NCBI GenBank assembly: GCA_021186555.1
Contig: JAJKFL010000003.1
Location: 45,047,908 to 45,111,907, forward strand
Source of the DNA: Reticulitermes speratus
Taxonomy: Eukaryota > Arthropoda > Insecta > Blattodea > Rhinotermitidae
DNA length: 64,000 nucleotides
Direction: 5' to 3'
The notes beneath the pieces were generated by a model. That model was not told the origin of the DNA and did not search any database. It saw only the letters and a program-made list of their open reading frames with translations. Positions 1 to 10,335 of this stretch are shown piece by piece. The translations under genes and the position numbers were made by a program. Position 1 is the first letter of the stretch; each line of letters begins with the position of its first letter.

Positions 1-658
1 CCTCAACTCTAGTTAATATTGTTTTTTCTGATACACAAAATCTGAAATGACTTAAAATATTTATTGTATTATGACTTTGTTTCTCGTTCTGGTGTTTTAT
101 CATATTCATATATTTTGTTGTAGGCGTACCATAATACATGCACAATTCTCAGAAAGATTTTATAAACACGAAAAAACAGATTGGCCATGTCAAGCGGTTC
201 AACGCTAAGTTGCTTTTGGAATGGGATCTGTAAGAGGTGAAAAAACTTTTCAAACAAGATGTCAAGGCGAGAATTGTTGATGGGGGAACACAAGAAATTA
301 TGTATTTTCTTAACGAGCAGTGATGGGTTGTAAATCCCGTTTCAACGACTCGGATATTGTGTAGAACATGTAAATACTACGGCTGAGGGGTTGTATGTCA
401 ACCACCCACACTGGGAAAGCATGGAGCTTGTTTTCTTGATTGTTGGCAAGCACTGGACTACTGATCATTGTGTCCAGGTAATAACTTAGGTTTACAAAAC
501 AATCTTTCAAAAGTGGCTGTCATTACTGACAAACTCCAGTCTCTAACTGGATCATGACACTTCGAACCTTCCGTAGTATTAATTAATATTATTCTCTTCT
601 AATATTTGTTTCATTATAACTGATTTTGTAGAACATAATGTATGTTTTAGTGTAGCCT
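1..658. other. Intergenic, no gene recognised
   Basis: AT-rich sequence. Two minus-strand open frames of 74 and 66 codons (69-293 and 310-510) show no domain, family signature or splice context that I recognise, so they are not called as genes. Confidence 0.6.
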
Positions 659-669
659 TACGTGGCCAG

Positions 670-930
670 TTTTTTTTTTTGAAGGGCCCCGCAGCAGATG
701 CTACGGACGCACCGCAGCCTTAAGGCTTATTGTGCAACCCTGTGATGAAGATGAAAGATTATCAGTTTTTTTTATTTTTACAAGTAATGGAGCACAGGTT
801 GAATGAAATTGACAGGGCAAAACCGAAGTACAGTGCTACTTTGTCCACCACAAATCCCACATGGACTGATCGAACCCGGGCCTCCGCGGTGGGAGGACGG
901 CGACTAACCACCTGAGCTATGGCACTGCCC
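670..930 (-). mobile_element. tRNA-derived SINE, family C, with target-site duplication
   Basis: This minus-strand copy ends, at its high-coordinate side, in a tRNA-like head with an internal B-box (GATCGAACCCGGGCC on the plus strand, near 868-882). It carries the same body as the copy at 38197-38491, including the block near 690-740 (CCGCAGCAGATGCTACGGAC and AAGGCTTATTGTGCAACCCT). It is flanked by perfect 11-bp copies of TACGTGGCCAG at 659-669 and 931-941, the hallmark of LINE-mediated insertion. The oligo-T at 670-680 is the A-tail of the element on the minus strand. It has no coding capacity; such elements are transcribed by RNA polymerase III from A and B boxes. Confidence 0.9.
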
Positions 931-941
931 TACGTGGCCAG

Positions 942-2291
942 ACTAGCGAGGATGTAAGTAAGTTCCACTACGTATGTTCATGGTCTCCAACTACACTAAA
1001 TTGTAAACGATGTATTAGTTACAGTAATCAAGCTAAAAAGTAAATAACGAACATTTCGCTGCCGCCGTGTCGTTACAAATTATAAAAACAATATGATATT
1101 GAAAAACGTTGTATCATTTGCAAAGATCTCCAATAAAATCTTAATCGTTACGGCAGTAGTAACCTGTTTATTGTGATACTGTTGAATTGTATTTATAAAA
1201 TAAGCATATTTTATGTTACAGAGTTTATCAAGTTAATGTCTCTGTTTGTCAGCTTACTCTTCCTATCTTAAATCAAACCTTGCCCATATCCTTTTACTGC
1301 AAATGGACAGTGATGATTTTACCGAAACGGCGGGATTAAGGAGTGGTCTTCGATAATATGGCATAAAATTGCCATATGCTTATCGAATGTTTTTACTAGA
1401 TTATGCCTCACTGTCGTTTACCATTTTCTACGCAGGTCCAAATAATTGTTAATAATGTGAGTTGAAATCATTTGTTTTGCTACATGATTTGAGAGGCCGA
1501 AAAATTCTTTGTAATTAGTTATCTTCAGAATAGAATTTTTTGACTAGTTTGGAGAACAATAACAATAACAATAACAGTGTGTGGATATATGAAAAGAAGG
1601 GTATACATAAAAAAAGAACTGTTTACATAAAAAAAGGATGAAATTTGAAATTGCTCCCAGAGCTGTTTTCATGCATAGTACTGAACTATTCCTTTCTCGG
1701 ATAACAGTTTTGATTAATTAACAGTTTAATTAAATTTCTGGCTAGAATCTATTCCACTTCTGTGATGATACGTGTGCTGTGTTTGATGATAGGCCTGCAA
1801 ATTTAATTAAGTTGTTAATTAAGTAATCATCTAATTGCTAATTAATTACTTAATTAGCGAAGCCTCCTAGCAGAGCTGGTAAGTGACCATGCATGGTTTA
1901 GCATTACTAAATATACATTTCATAATATTTTAACACACTGGCTGGTTGAAAGGTGTTTCTTTTGATTACCAACTTATTTTCGAGCTCTTAATCCAGTTTC
2001 CTTGTTCGTCTGGTATTCGGAAAGACAGGCTTGTGTTATCAGTATAGTCGTTTGTTCATAAGCCTGTCTCTGTTAGCTACGTCAGAATGCTGTGATGGAT
2101 TTTCATAAAATTTCATGTGAATTTATGCCACTGGCTGCCAGTAAGTATCAGTAATAATGCCGAGCTGGTGACTGTGTGAAATTCCAAGGTTCAGAAACAC
2201 TGGAGACGTCTTTAGGAGAGACATCCCTTTGTGATGAAGAGAGACAAAATAAAGAGGTGAGAGCTGTCCAACATAGCAAAGTTTTATGTTA
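942..2291. other. Intergenic AT-rich stretch with a TAATTA-rich palindrome
   Basis: No gene recognised. Within it, 1802-1857 is unusually dense in TTAATTAA/TAATTA words. Inverted arms at 1815-1826 and 1845-1856 (TTAATTAAGTAA versus its complement) could form a hairpin. Confidence 0.5.
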
Positions 2292-2305
2292 TATTATTAT
2301 ATAAC

Positions 2306-2356
2306 TTTAGTGCAACATGTTTCGGCTTAATTACAAAAAGCCATCGTCAGGCGAAA
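2306..2356 (-). ncRNA. Hammerhead-ribozyme-like motif, left arm
   Basis: On the minus strand the core CTGACGA (plus-strand complement 2344-2350, fits CUGANGA) is followed by one unpaired base. A 5-bp stem II follows (GGCTT/AAGCC, complements at 2338-2342 and 2324-2328), then GAA and the palindrome ACATGT (2315-2320) as stem III. Stem I is weak, with only GC/GC next to the core and then an internal loop. Activity is therefore uncertain. Confidence 0.6.
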
Positions 2357-2866
2357 TTAGAGTACCAAATAAAAGTTATGTAAATTACATTAAACCATTC
2401 TTCATGTCGGTATGTATTTCCCTTAGAACGTTAGCGAAAGGAAGCCCACATAACAACTGTCCAACGAGGGGTTGATGAACTCTTGCTTATATTTACCTTA
2501 TGAAACATTGTGAAGAACAGTATTAAGTTAAAATAAAGCAAGGAATGGCTTAACGTCCAGAAAAGCCTCTAATTCAGAACATAATTCAGAGTATCGCAAA
2601 TTGCAGGGCGTCCCGCCTCGAGGCCGAAAAACAACATGTTACAGAGTCTTCACATTCACTAGACATTGGTATTAACTCTTAACTAGTCAATTTTAAACCC
2701 TTCTTTTCATTACTTTATGTGGAACCAATTTCTCCTCAAATAAGTTTAATGAATTTGGCTTATCATATCTTACGAAAAATATAAAGTTGAGACCTCAAAT
2801 ATATATATACACCAACATGAACAATAGTTTAATGTAATTTATATGATAACTTTTATTGGGGACTCT

Positions 2867-2925
2867 AATTTCGCCTGATGATGGCTTTTTATACTTAAGC
2901 CGAAACATGTTGCATTAAAGTTATA
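2867..2925 (+). ncRNA. Hammerhead-ribozyme-like motif, right arm
   Basis: Core CTGATGA at 2875-2881, stem II GGCTT (2883-2887) pairing with AAGCC (2897-2901), GAAAC at 2902-2906, and palindromic stem III ACATGT at 2905-2910. Stem I is poorly paired beyond two base pairs. It is the inverted partner of the motif near 2306-2356. Confidence 0.6.
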
Positions 2926-2933
2926 TATTAATG

Positions 2934-5900
2934 CGCCATGAAACTTGGGTGTGATTGACGGCCCTTGCCCCTTTACTTTGTGAACACTGAAAACTCTTAA
3001 CATAGGATCCTGAATTTCTTCCCGTGATAGGCCTCTTAAAATATGGAAATTTTATTAAAGTTTTTGTGAAATATGAAGTAACAACATAGCCGCCAAGTGA
3101 AATCTGTATACAGCTCTCCTTCTGATAGCGATTACTGTTGGACAATCGTGAATAGACTTTGGGATTTTATTTAGATATACGTGTAGATCACAGACATGCC
3201 TGTAATTTTATAGGGTAAATGCTCGTACATAGAAAGTTTTTTAAACGTAGAACTAAGGATGGTATCATCGGTCGCTATGCAACAATTCATGTCGTCCGCT
3301 CTACGACGCGCAGCCCGAGTTAAAGCGTGACTTCCACGACTCAGTACTGCCAGCGGACGGCGTCGTCTGTCCCTATGCAGCAATGCAGCTTTGCGCGGGT
3401 TCCGCTTTGAGCTGTACATTCGATATATTCATATGTACAAACATGGCAAAGTGCTAACATTTTTTATAATGTCTGATTTACTTGACATAGCCGAGACCCT
3501 CACTAGTGGGAGTTATTAAAACAAATCAATAATATAGGATTCCGGAATATCACGTGCAGAATACCTTCCTGTTTCACAGGTTTATATTCCGATAGTTAAG
3601 GTTTAGGCTTGTTTCAGTCATTTCAAAGGAAGTATAAATCCGAATTAAATATGTGGGCGCAACATTTACTAATTTTGAACATATAAGAATATATGAATAT
3701 GATATATGATATATGAATTATATGAATTGCCGTGAGAATTTCAAATGTCGTAACAATCTTCTTATTAAATGTTATAGCCGCCGCATAATAACAAATAACT
3801 ATAGACCTACATACGTGAGCATATTCTAAGCCTGCAGGATTTAATTTGTGCACTGTAGGAGTGGACAACAGCATAGGCCTAAGTCTCCAACTTTACATTC
3901 AATAACAAACCTTTGATTCGCAGACACTCTCAATCTGATTATACGTAATCGTTTCTTCTACCAACTTCGATTGATATGTGCATAATAAAGTGAGATTGTA
4001 GCCTACTATATAATTAAATATATATCTGTAAATAAGTTGCATTTTTTTAAATGGGCTGTGCTGGTGCAAAATCTTCATTTCACAAAGAGAAATTTGGCTC
4101 AAGCGGTAGTAGTACTTCTCGCTTCTGTCTAGGTGGTCCACATTTGGAATCTCAGCTGGGATACCGGTTATTTCGATGTATGTCCCTCCAGGAAAATACC
4201 AAGATAATATTTTATTAGGCCATGAAGTCTTCCACGTTCTTTCGAGTCTATTATTATCAATCAATTATTCGACACTGTATATCTTAATTTGAGTTACTCA
4301 CAACACAGTGAAAATACACCGTGAATACAAGTCAGTTACTCTGACTTCACGCGAATGATTTCTGGAAGTTTGGCACCTTATAGAAATGTTCTGTTCTTAA
4401 ATTACGTGTTTATAACTCCTGGAAGAGCTGCATTCTGAAGTCATTACCCGCAAACGTCGGATCATACTTTTCGGTCTGCAGAGATCTAACAAAAATTATT
4501 ATCCTGTTTTTAACGTTTCAGCACCGTCTTTAGCCGGCTGCCATTTCATACATTTCATGAACATTATAGTGCTATTTTAAGTATTGGAAATTCATTTTTA
4601 TGGCAGATTTCTTTTATGTGTGTCATGAGTGTAAAAATAATTTGAAGGCTATGAAAATACACACGTTCTCCACACTCCTCCGTACATTTTACGTGGAAAA
4701 CATCCTGTATTGATTCTTATTTTCCTTATTATTAAACGACAGTCTAAATGTACTTCAATAGAGTAAAAATGTTTAGCAATATGTTTGTGTGTAAATGTTG
4801 AGCATAAATTAAATTAGTTTATTTGAAAAGAAATTGAAATTATGTTATATTGTCATACTTATTTTGGTTGTTTTTTTACGTATAATGTCAAAGTGTCAGC
4901 TCAAAATATTCGAGTTAAAATATGTTGGTACATAAATTATAAATTTTAAGAAATTCTAAAATCGATTGTAGTTTAATCCATAAATACAAAAAATATAACA
5001 CGTGTCAGAGAAGTATTACTTTTCAGAGTCTTATAAACTACTCCTCTTTCGGAAGCTGGACAGAAGATATTCTTCGCAGTTATGAACACACAAATTTGTC
5101 ATGACTTCCTGTCACGACGCCCAGACATGACGCTGTGCAGACGCCCGGCAATATCTGCTGCACAGATTCACATATATGCGAGCGGAACTAGAACATGGCC
5201 GCTGTTATACGGAAACCATAACTCAGTGGTCACGTTAAATAACCCTAAAATTCTCCCCCAACGTTTACATTATCGGCTGTATTCTAAGCCAGACGTTCCT
5301 TTAAGTTGTAAATGCACTACATCACATTCCGTCAGGGTTAGGAAACTGAAGATATAGCGAGAGTCATTATTTAATGTTAAGAAATTCCTTTTTCAAACAA
5401 CTGAAAATTCAAAAGTGTCCTCCTCGTATCGCATTAACTAGAAGATGGAGAAAATTACATAATGTGTTTTATAATTTTTAATCTTCGGCGAACAGTATTA
5501 CCTTGATTAATTCAAGGAAGGTGATTTTGACGGGACATGTAGCACACATGGGGGTGATAAGTGCATAAGGCTATATAAGTTTATTATGAAAACACGATGA
5601 GAAGAAGCCATTCGGAAAACCGTAGTATAGAATTTGTGGTTTATTTAGCTTAGCTGTCAGTGTCTAGACCATAACGTAGAAGGGAGGGTAATATTAGACT
5701 AAATGATGACGCGGACTGGATTGAAGTAACCTGGGAGAGATTTCAGTTTTCAAGTTGGGAAAAAATATACTTGCTTTGGAAATGAATGTTCTCACTGCTC
5801 GAGATTTGCCTCATGGCCAGAACATATCATAACGCTTTACTTGGAGAATGACAAGTAAGAGTTCATGTTTCTTCTCCGCTTATTGGATCTAGCGCAGGGG

Positions 5901-6184
5901 TGTCTCTCACTTTTCGTAGCGATTCAAATTATTTATTTCCCAAAAAAGTAAGTTAACACAATTTTTCCAAGAACCTATTGGTTAATAAAAAGCACCAAGT
6001 GTAAAAATTCTAGATATGAATTTTTGGTGTTATTCCGACTGTCGATGTCTCTTAATACTGTTCCACATCGTGTTTCAACACCCAACAGCCTGAAAAGTAT
6101 TATTTCTTATTCACTTGAAATTGTGGATTCTCTGTTTACATTTGTCATAATTAATGAACGTAGTTCTGTATTGAGGAGTAAAGT
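2934..6184. other. Intergenic, no gene recognised
   Basis: Several 70-120-codon open frames occur (for example minus 3899-4264, plus 5082-5357). None has a recognisable domain, repeat or splice-supported extension. I see no recognisable transposon in this stretch, though unidentified old repeats are likely. Confidence 0.5.
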
Positions 6185-6345
6185 CTTATAGAATGTGACA
6201 GTCCAAGGAGAATAGCATTCTTCTGTTATTCTTCTTGGACTGCTTGACCCTTGAAGATGAAAGCAACACGATCCTTCAAAACTTTGGTAACCACTTACCC
6301 AACACAGCGTCACATTCCACAAGAATTAAGTCCTTAACCACACCG
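6185..6345. repeat. Fragment of the TTGAAGATG foldback repeat family
   Basis: Contains GACTGCTTGACCCTTGAAGA near 6238-6257 and a right portion (6283-6340, AACACAGCGTCACATTCC through AACCACACCG) that matches the right end and flank of the foldback repeat at 37724-37900 and the unit near 50820-50885. GAATGTGACA (6191-6200) is partly inverted relative to 6308-6318. It is non-coding. Confidence 0.55.
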
Positions 6346-6564
6346 TTGTGAGAACTTCAAATCTTGCATTATTTTTATTCTTAGTCTCTATATACTATGT
6401 ATTTGTATGTATGCATATAAGCTTATGTACTGATGTGCGTGTTTGCATGTACGCGCACCTATTTGCATTATCAGTTTCCGACTTGAAATTTCTGTCTTTT
6501 CGCCAGATCTGCACTGTCCTTGTAGTTCTACATGATGGAAATCACAAAACTCACATACATTCTA

Positions 6565-6601
6565 TTAATATTAGTAGTAGTAATAGTATTATTATTATTA
6601 T

Positions 6602-6639
<38 letters not shown>

Positions 6640-6640
6640 T
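6565..6640. repeat. ATT/AGT trinucleotide microsatellite
   Basis: A run of TTA followed by about 13 AGT-type triplets, flanked by imperfect units. It creates spurious poly-Ser and poly-Leu open frames on the two strands. Confidence 0.95.
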
Positions 6641-8494
6641 TTGGCATATTAATATGTTCTCCCATAATGGGAAAATAATAAAATTTGCACAAAACCATAA
6701 TACAGGATACAAATTAAATTTGGCTTTCCTATTCTGAAGGCGCAGCGCGTGGGATGGTGCAAGGATAACCAAAACACAGAAACATGGACACGTGATACAA
6801 AAAGAGTTTGTAGATGTGTGTAGGGAAGCGCTATCTCCGTTCTAGTTGTAATTGTTCACCGATGCGTGAGACTTACTATGGAAGAGATTAAAATTATGCG
6901 CATATAGGCCAGTGTTTTATTGTTTCCCGTGCGGCCATCTGGTTGTATGGTCCGTACATACCGCCGCACTGCGCTATCTATAACGAGAGAAAGGAATGAA
7001 AAAATCGACCAGGAATAAAGTTTATTTTTCTGGAGAATTTGGGGCAGACGAAGCGTGTACCGTAAATTGTGCTGGGCACTGTGGGTTCAAGTGGGTGGGG
7101 GTTTCAAATAAAGAAAGGACTGATTCATCACCAACTGCAGATATAATGAAATGTGACTGCTAGAACAGTCGGTTCTCTGTGAGCGCACTCTTGAGAATCT
7201 CGCAGTCGCTCAGTTGGCCAAAACATTTCCCGACTTTTATAAAATTATTGGTTTTGTTACTCTGCCCCTAGACCATAGGAGTCAGATGAATGTAGCCTAT
7301 ACCCTCATATTCTACTTCTTTAAGCATTTAAGGCACAGTTGTAACTATATCTGCTACCTGCTCTAACATTAGAACTATCTGCAATTTTCTCACAGAATGT
7401 CTTTGTGTGTACCGTACGATTGTCAGAATAAACAGCTATTATTTCGCAAAAAACTTCAACGGTTAGTCTTTCTAGAGGAAGGATTGTGTTCTCTGTCCTG
7501 TGCGATCTGAATCTTTATATGTAACAGACACGAGATAGACCGCATATATAATAATATTGGCCCTACATAAAATTTCCCTCAAATAATGTTAGTCCGCAAG
7601 CACATACAGATATTTGAAGAGCAGTTGTAGGATTGTATTTCAGACACCAGACATCTGAACGTATCCAGAGAGGTGCAGTCCACAGGCGCTTTCCTTAACG
7701 CTGAAAAAAAATCGATAACCTAAAGGAACAGAGATGACGAAGAACAAGAAACATAAACATAATATTTCCGACAATTTATAATTGGATGTGCAACATACGT
7801 CTCAGAATTTAAAATCAAAACCTTATTTAATATGGACAGAATTTTTTTTGTATGCTTTCTACCCAAAAACAGCCGTCCCAACGTTATAAAAATTTCGCCA
7901 TAAATCAGCCCTTCAATTAAGAAATCAGAAATTAAAACTTCGCTGCCTACTCAAGCAATCCACCTTACCTTGTTCACTTTTCAACGGTGTACCTTGCCTG
8001 CAACATACTTTTACAAGAAGGACGAACGGGTATAATCTGGGAACACTAAGATTGGTACATTTATTTCCCTTTTTCGCACTAAATGTAGTGTGTCTCACTA
8101 CACCCCCTACTTCTGTTTGTGTTATTCTTTATTTCTCAGGATGTTAAGCTTGTGTTAGCTTCCCTATAAGTGCATCTTCTAGACAAAAGACACAACAATT
8201 TCTCGTGAATTTGTTGAGGCCCAAACCGAATGAAAGATTTGATTCTAAGATGGCGATTATTTTATCTTTGTAAAGAAACCATTCTGGAAACAGTCCTAGT
8301 TCTTGTTTATTATGTAATGAAAAGAAATGAATGAAATATCTTAAACTTCTTTGAGCCACTTTACCATGCGTTTTATTTGCACAGGCACATTTACACAAGA
8401 CTGCGTACTCAAGGAAGTTGTTTGAACTCACCATTCACGCATATCCAAACTTCATCTGGAGTGCCAAAGAATGTCGCATGCGCTCAAAATTACT
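6641..8494. other. Intergenic, no gene recognised
   Basis: Only short open frames (the largest is the 96-codon minus frame 8144-8434) and no signature that I recognise. Confidence 0.5.
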
Positions 8495-8577
8495 TCGCCT
8501 TCCCCCCTCCCTCCCCCCCCCCCAGTAGATACCCCTGGTACTCATATCTGTTAGGGGCAGAGTCGACCCCAGGGCCA
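8495..8577 (-). mobile_element. Fragment of SINE family A
   Basis: The segment CCCTGGTACTCATATCTGTT then AGGGGCAGAGTCGACCCCAG matches the central block of family A (compare 24775-24830). Its left side is interrupted by an expanded C-run at 8503-8523. Head and tail are missing. Confidence 0.75.
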
Positions 8578-8725
8578 TCGATTAACACTGTTTAGAGAAA
8601 TAGTCGCAAATTATTAAGAGGATTATCCGAAACACATCAATAAATAGACTGTGTGAACAACACAGTGAGTTTTTAATGTTAAACTGGCGGTACATATAAT
8701 ACCCACTACCCTATAACGTTTAAAG

Positions 8726-8928
8726 CATGGGTCTCCAACCCGCGGCCCGCCAGGTTTTATTACGCGGCCCGCGGCCACTTTTGTAAGTCGTGTATAGACT
8801 ATCAAAATCAAACAGTAATTTAGGCAGTTAGGCATACCACTTATTAATACTTTTTTTCACATGCGGCCTGTGAACTAGCCCACAATAACGGGCGTGGCCC
8901 TTTGCCCTAAAAAGGTTGGAGGCTCATG
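8726..8928. mobile_element. hAT-type MITE with 8-bp target-site duplication
   Basis: This 203-bp element has terminal inverted repeats CATGGGTCTCCAACC (8726-8740) and GGTTGGAGGCTCATG (8914-8928), matching at 13 of 15 positions. It is flanked by 8-bp duplications GTTTAAAG (8718-8725) and GTCTAAAG (8929-8936) that differ at one base. An 8-bp duplication and CA(G/T)GGGTCTCCAACC-type termini are typical of the hAT superfamily. The interior (CGCGGCCCGC, GGGCGTGGCCCTTTGCCC) resembles known hAT-derived MITEs. No transposase frame exists, so it is non-autonomous. Confidence 0.9.
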
Positions 8929-8936
8929 GTCTAAAG

Positions 8937-10043
8937 GGAGGGTATATACCCTGTGTTAGCGACGTTAATTCTGTCATATTTACATGCGTTTTCTAAGCCA
9001 ACACTGCCTACTAATTTATGAATTTGATAGACATGTCGATGACGGGTCTGTCTCTATATCCACGTTTTAAACATCGGTGTAGTTGTAAATATTTTTAACG
9101 AATTTTCTAAAATACTTATTTTTAAATAAGTGGAACAATATCGGAAGACGTCAGAAGATACAGAGAACCCCAACTACGTGTGGGGCGAACTTCCTAAATA
9201 TCCAGCTAGTTGTTACTCAGAAAATGCGTTTAAATTTGATGGAACTAACGTTGTACAAGTATGGTTTACACTTGACCTACGTGCTTGTAATCCGTGTTAC
9301 AATAGGCGCTTGTCTTTCGAAAGGGTAAACACACTTATCTTTGCTAAAGAAAAGAAATTCATTGAGAAGCCGGTATCTTTATTCCAAAGATAAATCGAGT
9401 GTAACGAATATAAGATACATTTCTACCCATAATTCTGAGCCTCTTTAAATTATAATACATTATTTGTATTGTTACAACGTGCCTTAAGTAGCGCCTGCTA
9501 TAATGAAACTGTGATGCCGTGTAGTCTCTTTGAAGTAAAGGTTAAAACTTGTATTTTAAACTTTGTTTGTCTGACGCCCCAGTGTAGCCAGAGGCGTTAA
9601 AACGTCTTTGAGCCGAATGTAAAACTTTATATGGTTTATAAGTCACATGTGATATTCCGGGAGGTCTGGGACGTATTCTGGGTTACATTTAACTCGTTTA
9701 GAAATTTTTATATTTAAAAATCCCCCGACAGCGCTACGAGATATATGGAGATCCGTATTATGGTAGTAAAGGCGAATTTATATTTAAATTTTTAAAGTCA
9801 TTGGCCGTTGTTGTGGTGCATTTTAATTTGCCTAAGATGAAGGCTATCAGGCTTGCGGTTCTGTAATATTCTCGCTGAAAAAAAAATACGTCGCTGATAA
9901 AAATCTTACTTTCTGCACCACGAAACTTTCAGGAAATGAAAAACCAAATGACAAATCTGAAATTACGCTTTTATAGGTTTTCGTTAAATCTATGCGTACC
10001 GCTTTATAGAAAACGAAAATGAAGTCAAAAGCAATGTAAAACA
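8937..10043. other. Intergenic, no gene recognised
   Basis: AT-rich. Short open frames at 9130-9393 (plus) and 9847-10044 (minus) have no recognisable features. Confidence 0.5.
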
Positions 10044-10335
10044 ATCACGCGGTGGCGCAGTTGATTGAGGCACTGCTCTACAAGCCAGAAGATAGCGGGT
10101 TCGATTCCTGATGGTGTCACTGGAATTTTTCATTGACATAATCCATTCGGTCGCACTCAGCCTCTAACAGAAATGAGTACCAGGAGTATTTCCTGGGGGT
10201 AAAGGCGACCGGTGCGTAGGGCTGACAACCTTACCACCTTCATGTGCCGATTGTCTAGAAATCTGGGAGCCTCAACCTCCTGGTACCCTAAGAGCCTGTC
10301 CAGGCCTGTACAGGGATTGCTTTACATTTACCTTT
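10044..10335 (+). mobile_element. tRNA-derived SINE, family A, full length
   Basis: The tRNA-like head has an A-box-like GTGGCGCAGTTG (near 10052) and a B-box GGTTCGATTCC (near 10098-10108). The body contains the block GAGTACCAGGAGTATTTCCT followed by GGGGGTAAAGGCGACCGG. The 3' part (CTGGGAGCCTCAACCTCCTG, then GCCTGTCCAGGCC) ends in a short TTTACATTTACC tail. It is the plus-strand counterpart of the minus-strand copy at 59372-59660. No clear target-site duplication is visible. Confidence 0.9.

Larger units (their letters stand above)
2292..2933. mobile_element. Foldback element with hammerhead-bearing inverted arms
   Basis: Two arms of about 120-125 bp (about 2292-2415 and 2805-2933) are inverted copies of one another. 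They match closely from the ATATAACTTTAGTGCAACAT region through the CATTAAACCATTCTTCATG region, with a few substitutions and small indels. The roughly 390-bp spacer has no open frame or domain that I recognise. Each arm holds a CTGAYGA...GAAACATGT motif annotated separately. The architecture matches the better preserved element at 54356-54927. I see no clear target-site duplication, so the outer limits are approximate. It is probably a non-autonomous, Penelope-like derivative, which is inference. Confidence 0.75.
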
